Shown here piece after piece: positions 53,236-62,518 of a stretch of DNA of 64,000 bases. The notes beneath the pieces are model-generated. The model searched no databases. It saw only the letters and a program-made list of their open reading frames with translations, and was not told the DNA's origin. Source of the DNA: M2408 sp040386975 (GTDB lineage: Bacteria > Bacteroidota > Bacteroidia > Flavobacteriales_D > Crocinitomicaceae); the NCBI GenBank assembly GCA_040386975.1, contig JAZKEO010000012.1:43831-107830 (forward strand), written 5' to 3'. A program made the position numbers and the translations under genes. The number at the start of each line of letters is the position of its first letter. Within the stretch, counting starts at the first letter, position 1.

Positions 53236-54348
53236 ATGGATGAATTAAATACATTATTAAAGCTAGACATCCCTGTTTCAAAAAATCACACAGGCTTTCT
53301 AGAATTGATTAAAAAACAATATCACGAAAATATTAATAGTAATATCTATGCTCATTTCCTAAACAGTTCCCAATCAGAAGTTAGTAGTTTATTCTTAAAT
53401 GCTTTGTTAGATTTAATTGAAATAAAAAGCCCCAAGAAAATTCAAATACATCAGGCGTATGCTCACACAGAAGTGCCAACTTCAAAAGGTAGATTAGACA
53501 TTTTAATTGATGGAAGTTTTGGTTCAGGTAAAATTTTAATTGAAAACAAATTATACCATTGGTTACATAATGATTTAGACGAATATTGGAATCATTTCAA
53601 CTGTTCCGAAGATAAAAAGGTTGGTGTTCTCCTTACTTTAGAAAAGCATTTTATTCCGGAAAATGTAACAGACAAATTCATCAATATTACCCATTTGGAA
53701 TGGATAAACAAAGTGAAAGAAAACTTTATCCTAGACACTTTTCCATTAAATTATCAAGTTTATATTGGAGATTTTATTCAAACTATCGAAAATTTATCAA
53801 AATCCTACGACATGAATGCAACAACAAAATTCTATTTTGAACATACTAACCAAATTTTGAAAGCGACCGCCACGGTTTCTGAAGCTCACCAATTTCTCAA
53901 CAATCAATTGGAATACATTGCCAATGAAATAGGATGGAAAACTTATGGTAGTTCAATGAATTGGAGAAATTTTTGGGATGAACACAATCACATTGATACT
54001 TATTTGACGATTATAACAGAGAATTTACTAAATGGAAAAATGATTTTTTCTCTTATTTTAGAACTAAAAAGGGAGGATAAGAAAAAAGTTGATGAAGTCA
54101 GAAATCTATTGAAAGATCATGAACAATATAGAGCAGATAGTCAAACCTATAGCCGTGGTGATTATCTTCATTTTCAAATCAAAGATTATCCTATTTCAAT
54201 GAATGACTTAGAGCATTTTGGAAAATTTGTGGTACAAAAAATCCATGAAGATTTTGCAGATATGACTCTTATGGTTATTGAAAGTTTATATCCTGGTAGA
54301 AGCGATAATTTTACTTGGAGGGATAGTTTTATAGGAGTAAATCAATAA
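53236..54348 (+). CDS. PD-(D/E)XK nuclease-superfamily protein
   Basis: A 370-residue protein. SKGRLDILIDGSFGSGKILI then ENKLYHWLHNDLDEYWNHF shows the Asp and Glu-X-Lys pattern of the PD-(D/E)XK fold (about residues 90-115). The C-terminal half (~200-370) is a helical and beta domain I do not recognise (NWRNFWDEHNHIDTYLTI). Nuclease activity is predicted. It lies between the DRT3 ncRNA terminator and a small gene, so it has its own transcription, though any promoter is unclear. It may be a separate defence gene. Confidence 0.8.
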   Translation: MDELNTLLKLDIPVSKNHTGFLELIKKQYHENINSNIYAHFLNSSQSEVSSLFLNALLDLIEIKSPKKIQIHQAYAHTEVPTSKGRLDILIDGSFGSGKILIENKLYHWLHNDLDEYWNHFNCSEDKKVGVLLTLEKHFIPENVTDKFINITHLEWINKVKENFILDTFPLNYQVYIGDFIQTIENLSKSYDMNATTKFYFEHTNQILKATATVSEAHQFLNNQLEYIANEIGWKTYGSSMNWRNFWDEHNHIDTYLTIITENLLNGKMIFSLILELKREDKKKVDEVRNLLKDHEQYRADSQTYSRGDYLHFQIKDYPISMNDLEHFGKFVVQKIHEDFADMTLMVIESLYPGRSDNFTWRDSFIGVNQ

Positions 54349-54358
54349 TTATGGAAAT

Positions 54359-54724
54359 ATGAAAATATCACAAAGTGCAGGTTTAGGTCACAATAAATAC
54401 TACGTTAAATTACTTTCAAAAAAAGTAATGGATCAAGATGAAATTGATAGGTTAGTTATAGCTGGAGAAAAACTTCTTTCGGTTGAGGAGTATCACAGAA
54501 TATTAGATGAAAATATTGATATACTAAAAAATGTTTGTAATGGTAAGGAAGTTGTAGACACTTATCTATACGAATTTAATTCGCCTGTAGAAATTTTTAA
54601 TTACTTTGACGATAGAGATAATGTTAATTATACGGCTCATCAATTTAAGGAAGGTCAGACACAACCAGTTTTTTTGTTTGGGAAACTAGTAGGCGAAAAA
54701 TATGACGAGAAGTATAAAAATTGA
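54359..54724 (+). CDS. Small hypothetical protein of the island
   Basis: A 121-residue protein I do not recognise, starting ten bases after the nuclease gene. It has no signal peptide or membrane segment. HNKYYVKLLSKKVMDQDEID and NYFDDRDNVNYTAHQFKEGQ are notable segments. The close spacing suggests an operon with the nuclease. It precedes the 500-base palindrome stretch. Confidence 0.55.
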   Translation: MKISQSAGLGHNKYYVKLLSKKVMDQDEIDRLVIAGEKLLSVEEYHRILDENIDILKNVCNGKEVVDTYLYEFNSPVEIFNYFDDRDNVNYTAHQFKEGQTQPVFLFGKLVGEKYDEKYKN

Positions 54725-54755
54725 TTTGTTTTTATCATGAAAAGCAACCTTTGTC

Positions 54756-54824
54756 GTGTAAAACACGTTATGTAGTTGTTACAATTGCTAACACAACACG
54801 TCAACTACATAACGTGTTTTACAC
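54756..54824. repeat. Large hairpin 1 (23-bp arms, 23-nt loop)
   Basis: A perfect 23-bp inverted repeat: left arm 54756-54778, right arm 54802-54824, starting GTGTAAAACACGTT. It is preceded by AGCAACCTTTGTC. No T-tract follows, so it is not a normal terminator. It lies in the gene-free 54725-55239 stretch. Confidence 0.95.
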
Positions 54825-54875
54825 CCTAAACAAATTTTAAATCTCTTTTTTTGCTAATAATAAAGCAACCATCGA

Positions 54876-54919
54876 TGCATATACTGCGTTTTAGATATAT
54901 CTAAAACGCAGTATATGCA
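54876..54919. repeat. Large palindrome 2 (44 bp, no spacer)
   Basis: A perfect 44-bp palindrome, arms of 22 bp, starting TGCATATACTGCGTTTTA. It is preceded by AAAGCAACCATCG. A GTCCAG inverted repeat follows about 17 bases later. Confidence 0.95.
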
Positions 54920-54935
54920 ATACAAAGTCTATACT

Positions 54936-54967
54936 ATGTCCAGTTTTTTTGCTAATAAACTGGACAT
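54936..54967. promoter_or_regulatory. GTCCAG inverted repeat, distal copy
   Basis: ATGTCCAGTTT (54936-54946) and AAACTGGACAT (54957-54967) form an 11-bp inverted repeat. It is identical in arms to the copy at 55179-55210 beside the AbiE promoter. Confidence 0.8.
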
Positions 54968-55114
54968 TTATCAATCCAAAATATTTTAAAAATAACAAGC
55001 TTAATCACTGATAAACAATCACTTGGTGTTAAAATTTAATTATCATTAAATCAATCCACCTAACTTGTTAAATCACACGAGGTGCATTCTTTTTTTTGTT
55101 GAGCCAACCTTTGT

Positions 55115-55162
55115 AGTACCCCCTGCGTTGTATAGTTATAACTATACAACGCAGGGGGTACT
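55115..55162. repeat. Large palindrome 3 (48 bp, no spacer)
   Basis: A perfect 48-bp palindrome, arms of 24 bp, starting AGTACCCCCTGCGTTGTATA. It is preceded by GAGCCAACCTTTG. A GTCCAG inverted repeat follows about 16 bases later. Confidence 0.95.
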
Positions 55163-55178
55163 CAGTCACTTTTTAAAA

Positions 55179-55224
55179 ATGTCCAGTTTTTTTTATAATA
55201 AACTGGACATTTTTTATATATTTG
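55179..55224 (+). promoter_or_regulatory. AbiE promoter with operator repeat
   Basis: The inverted repeat ATGTCCAGTTT/AAACTGGACAT (55179-55189, 55200-55210) covers the expected -33 region, and TATATTTG at 55217-55224 is a -7 box. AbiEi antitoxins repress their own promoters by binding inverted repeats, so this is the likely autoregulatory operator. The -7 box overlaps the first possible TTG start. Confidence 0.75.
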
Positions 55225-55239
55225 CATCAAACAATTAGC

Positions 55240-55965
55240 GTGAAAGTATCTGATTATATAAAGCTTAAGATTGAAAGACTCCCTAAGTCTTATGTTTTCA
55301 CCTATGAGGATTTTATTACAGAGGTCAACACAAAAGAAGCTATCATCAAATATCTCAACAGAATGGCAGCATCGGGCAAAATCGCCAAAATTTCCAAAGG
55401 TAAATTCTACAAACCAAAAGATACTGTCTTTGGAAAGTTGCAACCCGACCAATTTCAACTTGTAAAAGATTTGTTGGAAGATGAAAACAAACTAATGGGT
55501 TATTTAACCGGGTACAGCATCTACAACAGCCTTGGCTTAACCTCGCAAATAAGCAATACCATACAAATTGGTAAAAATGAAATAAGACCAACCTTCAAAA
55601 GAGAACGTTTTACCATTTCATTCATCAAACAAAAAAATACCATTACAAAAGATAACATCCCATTTTTACAGTTGTTGGATGCTATGCGCTACATAAAAAA
55701 AATACCGGATTGCCCCATTTCAAAAGCAATTACACAATTTTTAGACTTAATAAAAAAATATGAAGACTCAGATGTAAGTAACTTAGTGCGATTGGCTCAA
55801 AAATATCCTCCAGCTACAAGAGCCTTATTAGGCGCTATCTTGGATGAATTAGGGAAGTCATCATTAACGGACTCACTTTTAAAATCCTTGAACCCAATTA
55901 CGCAATACACATTAAAAGGTGCGAACAAAGTACTTGCAGAATGTAAAAAATGGAACATTGTATGA
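55240..55965 (+). CDS. abiEi: AbiEi-like antitoxin
   Basis: A 241-residue protein of the type IV antitoxin group (DUF6088-like). A winged-helix N-terminal half (RLPKSYVFTYEDFITEVNT, AASGKIAKISKGKFY) binds DNA, followed by a larger C-terminal part. The GTG at 55240 is chosen because an upstream TTG at 55222 lies inside the -7 box. The last 16 bases overlap abiEii. It represses its own operon and neutralises the AbiEii toxin. Confidence 0.85.
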   Translation: MKVSDYIKLKIERLPKSYVFTYEDFITEVNTKEAIIKYLNRMAASGKIAKISKGKFYKPKDTVFGKLQPDQFQLVKDLLEDENKLMGYLTGYSIYNSLGLTSQISNTIQIGKNEIRPTFKRERFTISFIKQKNTITKDNIPFLQLLDAMRYIKKIPDCPISKAITQFLDLIKKYEDSDVSNLVRLAQKYPPATRALLGAILDELGKSSLTDSLLKSLNPITQYTLKGANKVLAECKKWNIV

Positions 55966-56954
55966 ACTTACACGAAAACCCAACTTTATTCAGAGATTCC
56001 ATTGCCTTTACTGCGCAGGAGCTAAATATTCTTGATATTTACATCGAAAAAGATTATTGGGTTACTTATGCCTTGCACCTCATTTTTCATAATGATATTG
56101 GCAAAGAAACCGTATTTAAAGGAGGTACGGCACTTTCTAAATGTTTTGGAATCATACAACGTTTTTCGGAAGACATTGATTTAGTAGTATTGAGACATGA
56201 AGGTGAATCTGGAAATCAGCTCAAGACTAAACTGAAAAAAATTACCGAATTAGTTGCAAAAAGTTTAACTGAAAAAGAAGAACCTGGTATTACAAATAAA
56301 TTGGGGGTAATTCGAAAAGTAGCTTATGAATACCCCAAGTTATTTGAAGGTGTATTTGGTCAGGTAAGAGAAGTAATTGTAATTGAAGCAACTTGGTTAG
56401 GCAGATATGAACCTTATAACACACAACAAGTTTCATCCTACATTTATGAAATGATGGTGAAAACGGGTCAAGAAAAATTAGTTGCTGAATACAATTTATT
56501 GCCTTTTAAGGTAAAGGTATTGCATGTAAACAGAACTATTTGCGAGAAAATCATGAGTTTAGTTCGTTTTTCTTACGGAGAAAACCCAATAGAAGATTTA
56601 AAGAATAAAATTCGTCATACTTATGATTTACATCAATTGTTGAGTGAACCAACGATCAAGATATTTTTTGACCATTTTACCTTTTATGAAATGTTGCTAA
56701 AGGTAGCAAACGATGATGTAGAAAGCTTTAAAAATAACAATTCATGGTTAGCTTATCATCCAAAAGAGGCACTTATTTTTAGAGAAACAGAAAAAACATG
56801 GAAAGAATTAGAACGTACATATTCGCAAGAATTTAGTAATTTGGTCTACGGAGAATTACCACCAGCAGAAGATGTGTTGGCAACATTGAAAGAAATTTCA
56901 GAACGTTTACAAGATATTAAATGGAATATAGATCCTAATAAAGTAGAAGAATGA
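55950..56954 (+). CDS. abiEii: AbiEii-like nucleotidyltransferase toxin
   Basis: A 334-residue nucleotidyltransferase. KGGTALSKCFGIIQRFSEDI then DLVV shows the GG-TALS and catalytic DxD motifs of AbiEii. The C-terminal half is helical with KVKVLHVNRTICEKIMSLVR. AbiE is an abortive-infection system of type IV toxin-antitoxin design. It overlaps abiEi by 16 bases and hsdR by four, so it is inserted in the restriction operon. Confidence 0.9.
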   Translation: MEHCMNLHENPTLFRDSIAFTAQELNILDIYIEKDYWVTYALHLIFHNDIGKETVFKGGTALSKCFGIIQRFSEDIDLVVLRHEGESGNQLKTKLKKITELVAKSLTEKEEPGITNKLGVIRKVAYEYPKLFEGVFGQVREVIVIEATWLGRYEPYNTQQVSSYIYEMMVKTGQEKLVAEYNLLPFKVKVLHVNRTICEKIMSLVRFSYGENPIEDLKNKIRHTYDLHQLLSEPTIKIFFDHFTFYEMLLKVANDDVESFKNNNSWLAYHPKEALIFRETEKTWKELERTYSQEFSNLVYGELPPAEDVLATLKEISERLQDIKWNIDPNKVEE

Positions 56955-59900
56955 GATTCACCGAAGCACAATTAGAACGAGCATTTATTGATTTATTAGC
57001 AAAAGAAGAAATTGTTCATGTTCTGGGTAATTCCATCACAAGAAACTCGTCAGAAGTATTATTGATTGATGACTTTTCTAACTTTTTAGAAACAAAATAC
57101 CGAGTAGAAGGAATTACTTCAGAAGAAATCAAATCCATTGTTAGAACTTTAGAAAATTTACCAGCTTCCGATTTATACGATAGTAACAAAGTCTTCATGA
57201 AATTCTTAACGGATGGATATTTATTAAAAAGAGAAGACCGTTCCAAAAAAGATTTATACATTCAATTCATTGACTCCGAAAACATAGACAACAATGTGTT
57301 TAAAATTGTCAATCAATTTGAGATAGTTGGTTTTGAAAAAAGGATTCCTGATGGTATTTTATACGTAAATGGTTTGCCTTTGGTCGTTTTTGAATTTAAA
57401 AGTGCTATTCGAGAAGATGCAAGTGTTTTTGATGCCTTCAAGCAATTAACCATTCGTTACAAAAGAGATATTCCCGAATTGTTTAAATACAATGCGTTTT
57501 GCATCATCAGTGATGGAGTAAACAACAAAGCAGGTTCATTATTTGCTCCTTATGAATTCTTTTATGCCTGGAGAAAAATTGAAGGGGATGAAAAAGAAAT
57601 GGATGGAATTGATTCCATGTTCACGATGATTCATGGGATGTTTAACAAAAAACGTTTCATCGAAATCATACAAAACTTCATTTACCTTCCTGATACTTCC
57701 AAAAAAGACGAAAAGATTGTTTGTCGCTACCCACAATATTATGCAGCTACAAAATTGTATCACAATATAATTGCACATCAACGACCATTAGGAGACGGAA
57801 AAGGAGGTACTTATTTTGGTGCTACTGGTTGCGGTAAAAGTTTTACGATGCTTTATTTGGCAAGGTTAATCATGAAAAGTGTTCATTTTTCTAGCCCTAC
57901 TTTAGTAATCATTACGGACAGAACAGATTTAGATGAACAATTATCAGGTCAATTTACCAATGCCAAAGGATTTATTGGTGATGAAACCATCATAAGCGTT
58001 GAAAGTCGTAAAGATTTAAAAGAATTTTTACAAGCACGTAAAAGTGGAGGAGTATTTTTGACGACCATTCATAAGTTTACAGAAGATACGGAGCTTTTAA
58101 CGGACAGAAACAATGTGATTTGTATTTCTGATGAAGCACACAGAAGTCAAGTAAACCTAGACCAAAAAATTAAAATCACGGAAAAAGGTGTTCAAAAAAC
58201 CTTTGGCTTTGCAAAATACTTACACGATTCCTTACCCAATGCAACCTATGTAGGTTTCACTGGAACTCCAATCGATGCAACTTTGGATGTTTTTGGTGAA
58301 ATTATCGACTCTTATACCATGACTGAAGCGGTAAAAGATGAAATTACCGTTCGAATTGTATATGAAGGGAGAGCAGCAAAAGTAATACTTGATAGCGAAA
58401 AACTAAAAGAGATTGAGAAATATTACGAGAATTGTTTCCAAGAAGGAGCAAACGAATACCAAATAGATCAAAGCAAACAAGATTCTGCCAAATTAGAAGC
58501 CATCTTGGGAGATCCAAAACTAATTCAATCAAAAGCAAAAGACTTCGTTGAACACTATGAACGAAGAATTGAAGAAGGAGCAACTGTTAAAGGCAAAGCG
58601 ATGTTTGTTTGTAATAGCAGACCAATTGCTTTTGAGTTTTATAAAGCTTTAATTGCACTTCGTCCAGAATGGAATAAAAAATTAGTTTCCGACACTTCCA
58701 TTACCTTGACAGAGCAGGAACAAAAAGAAATCAAACCAATGGAGCGTGTTAAAATGATTATGACACGTGGAAAAGACGATGAAAAAGACATGTATGAAGC
58801 TTTGGGTACAAAAGAATACCGCAAAGAATTAGACCGTCAATTCAAAGAAGAAAAATCAAACTTTAAAATTGCCATTGTAGTAGATATGTGGTTAACTGGT
58901 TTTGATGTTCCTTTTTTAGATTCCATTTACATAGATAAACCATTACAACAACACAATTTAATACAGACTATTTCACGAGTCAACCGTAAATACAAATCAA
59001 AAGAAAAAGGTTTAGTGATTGATTATTTTGGGATCAAAAAGCAAATGAATTTAGCTTTAGCTCAGTATTCTAGTATCGATGGAACAAACTTTGAAGAAAT
59101 AGCACTTTCAGTTGTAACGGTTAAAGACCAATTGGATTTGCTCAAAAACATCTTTCATAAATTTGATACAGCACCGTATTTCTTTGGTTCACCTTTGGAA
59201 CAATTAGAATGTTTGAAAAAAGCAGCTGAATTTGTACAATTAACACAAGATATTGAGAGACGATTCATGCACATTGTCAAACGATTAAAAGCCGCTTATG
59301 ATATTTGTTGTGGTAGTGAAGAGTTCACAAACATTGAAAAAGACAGAATTCACTTTTACATTGCCATTCGTTCCATTTTAGCCAAACTAACCAAAGGTGA
59401 TGCTCCTGATACAGCACAAATGAACGCAAGAGTTCGCGAAATGATTCAAGAAGCCATTGAAAGCGAAGGAGTAGAGGAAATTTTCACCTTAGGTGATGCC
59501 AATGAAAAAGAAATAGATTTATTTGGAGAGGATTATTTAGCCAAAATTGACAAAATAAAACTACCAAATACAAAGATCAAATTACTGCAACAACTCTTAA
59601 AAAGAGCGATTGATGAGTTTAAAAAAATCAACAAAGTAAAAGCCGTTGATTTCTCAGAAAAGATGAAGTTTTTGGTCGATAAATATAACGAGCGTACTGA
59701 AAAAGATGTTTTACGAAGTGAAGTGTTAGAAAACTTCTCAGATGAAATCATAGCTTTATATCATGCGTTGGTTTCAGAAAAAGAATCCTTCAAAGATTTA
59801 GGAATTGATTTTGAAGAAAAAGCATTTTACGATATTCTAAAAGCTTTGGCGAAAAAATATGATTTCACTTACCCGGAAGACAAATTCCTCCACTTGGCTA

Positions 59901-60091
59901 AAGAAGTTAAAACCGTTGTTGACGATAAAGCCAAATACACAGATTGGAGCCAACGCGAAGATATCAAAGCAGAATTAAAAGTAGATTTAATAATTCTCCT
60001 CGCAGAAAACGATTACCCACCTGTTGATAGAGATGAGGTGTATAAAGAGATTTTTGAACAGGCAGAGAATTTTAAGAAGTATAGAAATTAA
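56951..60091 (+). CDS. hsdR: Type I restriction endonuclease subunit HsdR
   Basis: A 1046-residue motor and nuclease. The N-terminal nuclease shows IPDGILYVNGLPLVVFEFKS (Asp and Glu-X-Lys). The motor has Walker A FGATGCGKSF, DEAH-type ISDEAHRSQ, SF2 motifs FVGFTGTPID, AIVVDMWLTGFDVPF and QTISRVNRKY. The C-terminal helical part contacts HsdM. It starts inside the abiEii end (four-base overlap) and is followed after one base by the membrane protein of the next cassette. Confidence 0.96.
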   Translation: MRFTEAQLERAFIDLLAKEEIVHVLGNSITRNSSEVLLIDDFSNFLETKYRVEGITSEEIKSIVRTLENLPASDLYDSNKVFMKFLTDGYLLKREDRSKKDLYIQFIDSENIDNNVFKIVNQFEIVGFEKRIPDGILYVNGLPLVVFEFKSAIREDASVFDAFKQLTIRYKRDIPELFKYNAFCIISDGVNNKAGSLFAPYEFFYAWRKIEGDEKEMDGIDSMFTMIHGMFNKKRFIEIIQNFIYLPDTSKKDEKIVCRYPQYYAATKLYHNIIAHQRPLGDGKGGTYFGATGCGKSFTMLYLARLIMKSVHFSSPTLVIITDRTDLDEQLSGQFTNAKGFIGDETIISVESRKDLKEFLQARKSGGVFLTTIHKFTEDTELLTDRNNVICISDEAHRSQVNLDQKIKITEKGVQKTFGFAKYLHDSLPNATYVGFTGTPIDATLDVFGEIIDSYTMTEAVKDEITVRIVYEGRAAKVILDSEKLKEIEKYYENCFQEGANEYQIDQSKQDSAKLEAILGDPKLIQSKAKDFVEHYERRIEEGATVKGKAMFVCNSRPIAFEFYKALIALRPEWNKKLVSDTSITLTEQEQKEIKPMERVKMIMTRGKDDEKDMYEALGTKEYRKELDRQFKEEKSNFKIAIVVDMWLTGFDVPFLDSIYIDKPLQQHNLIQTISRVNRKYKSKEKGLVIDYFGIKKQMNLALAQYSSIDGTNFEEIALSVVTVKDQLDLLKNIFHKFDTAPYFFGSPLEQLECLKKAAEFVQLTQDIERRFMHIVKRLKAAYDICCGSEEFTNIEKDRIHFYIAIRSILAKLTKGDAPDTAQMNARVREMIQEAIESEGVEEIFTLGDANEKEIDLFGEDYLAKIDKIKLPNTKIKLLQQLLKRAIDEFKKINKVKAVDFSEKMKFLVDKYNERTEKDVLRSEVLENFSDEIIALYHALVSEKESFKDLGIDFEEKAFYDILKALAKKYDFTYPEDKFLHLAKEVKTVVDDKAKYTDWSQREDIKAELKVDLIILLAENDYPPVDRDEVYKEIFEQAENFKKYRN

Positions 60092-60092
60092 A

Positions 60093-60830
60093 ATGGTGCA
60101 AGAATTAAGAGCAATAATAAATGGAGAGTATATTGAAATTCAAAGCGAATTGTCAAAAGTGAATCCTGATTACAATTCTGTAACAGATCGGTACAATACT
60201 ATTCTTGAAATTAAACGGAATTCAACTATTTCTGAATCAATTTATTTGGATTTAAAACAAATATCAAAGTACCATTTGCTGTCAATAGACCATAAGAATT
60301 TTAATTACGACAAATTAAATTTTGACTTTATAAAGAGAAATTTAATTGAGTTGCATTTAGCTGAAAAGATTGACTTTCTTGAATTCCTCAATGACCTATT
60401 AAAGAAATCTGATCTTAAAGATAAGTTCTGTGATTTCAAATTTGATTTATTTAAAGCTAAAGTGTCAAATTATTGGCATAAATGTTCTTTTGTTAACATT
60501 ATTAAGATTTTTCTACTCAGCATAAATTACAACATTTATACTTTGTTGATTTTTTTACTCTTATTTGTTTGTAGTCTTTCAGTGATTTTTTTGCCAGCAC
60601 CAGATTTTTCTATAGTACTTTTTGAAATTGAAAGCGATACTTTTCATCAAAATTCCTTTTTAAATAACATGTATAATGTATCACTCTGGCTTTCGGGCCT
60701 TAATGATGATTTAAAAATAAAGCCACTAAATTGCATTGGCCTAACTATTCTGATAATCATTAGAATAATTTTTATTGGTGTGCTAATAGACGTGATATTT
60801 AATGAATTAAAAAATAAATTAAAGTTATGA
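60093..60830 (+). CDS. Two-TM membrane protein of a three-gene cassette
   Basis: A ~245-residue protein starting at the ATG at 60093, one base after the hsdR stop; a longer reading inside hsdR is less likely. The N-terminal ~140 residues are helical and polar (QELRAIINGEYIEIQSELSK). Then come a TM segment (~146-170, YTLLIFLLLFVCSLSVIFL) and a second (~213-237, IGLTILIIIRIIFIGVLIDV). The loop NMYNVSLWLSGLNDDLK between them is reminiscent of a pore loop, but no channel filter motif is present. ATGA overlap with the next gene. Confidence 0.7.
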   Translation: MVQELRAIINGEYIEIQSELSKVNPDYNSVTDRYNTILEIKRNSTISESIYLDLKQISKYHLLSIDHKNFNYDKLNFDFIKRNLIELHLAEKIDFLEFLNDLLKKSDLKDKFCDFKFDLFKAKVSNYWHKCSFVNIIKIFLLSINYNIYTLLIFLLLFVCSLSVIFLPAPDFSIVLFEIESDTFHQNSFLNNMYNVSLWLSGLNDDLKIKPLNCIGLTILIIIRIIFIGVLIDVIFNELKNKLKL

Positions 60831-62518
60831 AGTTCGTTCAATTCAATTTAAGTTTATTACATATTATTTCTTTTCTTTTTAGATTAGTCATTTCAGCTTT
60901 CGCGATATACATACTATACAGCAATTTAAATTACTTTACTCACTACTGGTACATTACTTTTGGCATAGTTTATTGGATAATTTTTTTATTATGTTTTTAT
61001 AAGTCAAGTAAAACGAAGTCTCGTATAAGATTTATTAATGATTATCTTTTTATCATGCTAATTCTTTATGGAAAAGACTATTTAAAATTGGATAATTTCT
61101 TTTTTTTATTATTGCCAATTCTAAACTCCTATAATCATTCATATGTAAAATCTACTGGTTTTACTCTTTTCTTGTATGTTTTTCCAATATGTTTTTTGCT
61201 TTTTGGTACTAACATTAATTTTTTTGAAATAATTATTCCTTTCATTACGCTTTACATTATTAATACTTTTTTTTCAATCAGAAAATTAAGTTATGATATT
61301 TACGACGCGTTCAATGATATGGCTGAAAAATTCCAACTAAATGAAACTCAAATTGGTAAAACTTATAAACTACTTCAAAACTTTATTAAAATTCACAAAA
61401 AGGAATCCTGGTTAAACACAATATCAAGTATAGAAAATATGATATGTTTTAAAATCGAGGATAATAAACTTTTTCTTGTGAATAGCAATAAAATTATTGT
61501 TAACTGGCGTATTGAAAATGAACAAAACTTCATAAACGAATTACATGAAAAAAAATACATAAAAGATATTAAAGTAGAGATTGATGACTGGAACATTGGT
61601 TATAACATGGTTTATAGAATTAAGCACAATGTCAACACATATTGTTTTTTGATGACCTATGAAAAAAAACCAATCAATTTTCTATACTCAATTTATTGTA
61701 ATAAAATTTTGTTCCCTGTATTAAATAAAATTTCAAAAATTATCACAACAGAATTTGAATTGGCAAAAAGACGAAGGGTTTTATATGATCAAATAAAAAA
61801 TAGATTAGAATACATTGATATTTCAACTAGTGCAATTCATTTGCTCAACAATAAATTGGAATTGACAAGTTTATATTATCAATTGAGTGAAGAGCTTAAA
61901 ACGCTAGAAGTTAGCACAGAAAAGTACAATGAAATTGAAGCATTGAAAGAGCAGGTTTTTAAAGATGCGAAATATAATTTTGATATTGCAATGAAAAGAA
62001 TTCAAAAGGTTATGGAGAATGAATTCAATCCCTATTCAACGAATAATTTCGAATCGAAAAAATTAAACGAGTTATTTATTTTTATAAGAAATTCAATTCA
62101 ACTACAGAGTGTAAAAGAAATTAATTTAAGAATAAACTATAAGTGGCAGGATATTAGTAATATTACTACTAAAATAAACTTGCCCTTCTTCGAGTTTATT
62201 ATTGAAGAAATCATTTTGAATGTCAATAAATATGCAAAAAGCCAATTGACAGTTGAGTTTAGCAAAGACGAAAATGGGTACTTCATAATGTTCAGCAATG
62301 ATATGAAGACGTTAGACCAATCTGGTTTAATTTCTCTTAATAAAATTATTACTGAATTTAACTCCCAAAATATGAGTGAAATTTTGAGGAGGGGTGTTAG
62401 AGGCACAAGAATATTAAAACAATATCTTATTCAACTAAATTTTGAGCATAAGATAGAATTGACAGATACATACAACATTAAAATATGGATAAAACATGAA
62501 AAAGATAGCAATTTTTGA
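60827..62518 (+). CDS. Membrane histidine-kinase-like ATPase
   Basis: A 563-residue protein with five or six TM segments in the first ~150 residues, a long helical middle, and a C-terminal ATPase of HATPase_c type: IIEEIILNVNKYAKSQL (N box) and a GVRGTRILKQYL G2-like box. The G1 glycine box is not clear (FSNDMKTLDQSGLI). A possible phosphoacceptor is the His in TSAIHLLNNKLELTSLYY (~337-354). It probably signals to the adjacent receiver. It overlaps both neighbours. Confidence 0.75.
   Translation: MKFVQFNLSLLHIISFLFRLVISAFAIYILYSNLNYFTHYWYITFGIVYWIIFLLCFYKSSKTKSRIRFINDYLFIMLILYGKDYLKLDNFFFLLLPILNSYNHSYVKSTGFTLFLYVFPICFLLFGTNINFFEIIIPFITLYIINTFFSIRKLSYDIYDAFNDMAEKFQLNETQIGKTYKLLQNFIKIHKKESWLNTISSIENMICFKIEDNKLFLVNSNKIIVNWRIENEQNFINELHEKKYIKDIKVEIDDWNIGYNMVYRIKHNVNTYCFLMTYEKKPINFLYSIYCNKILFPVLNKISKIITTEFELAKRRRVLYDQIKNRLEYIDISTSAIHLLNNKLELTSLYYQLSEELKTLEVSTEKYNEIEALKEQVFKDAKYNFDIAMKRIQKVMENEFNPYSTNNFESKKLNELFIFIRNSIQLQSVKEINLRINYKWQDISNITTKINLPFFEFIIEEIILNVNKYAKSQLTVEFSKDENGYFIMFSNDMKTLDQSGLISLNKIITEFNSQNMSEILRRGVRGTRILKQYLIQLNFEHKIELTDTYNIKIWIKHEKDSNF

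Noticed and set aside
55115..55162. Palindromes as transcription terminators
   Set aside because: No T-tract follows on either strand, and arms of 22-24 bp are too long for ordinary terminators.
54725..55180. CRISPR array or integron cassette sites
   Set aside because: The three palindromes differ in sequence and spacing and have no repeat-spacer order; they do not show the R and L box pattern of attC sites.
60024..60092. Upstream start of the two-TM protein inside hsdR
   Set aside because: The extension lies in hsdR coding sequence; the ATG at 60093 one base after the hsdR stop is the simpler start.
60093..60830. Potassium-channel protein
   Set aside because: Two TM segments with a re-entrant-looking loop are seen, but no selectivity filter motif, so only a general membrane role is claimed.
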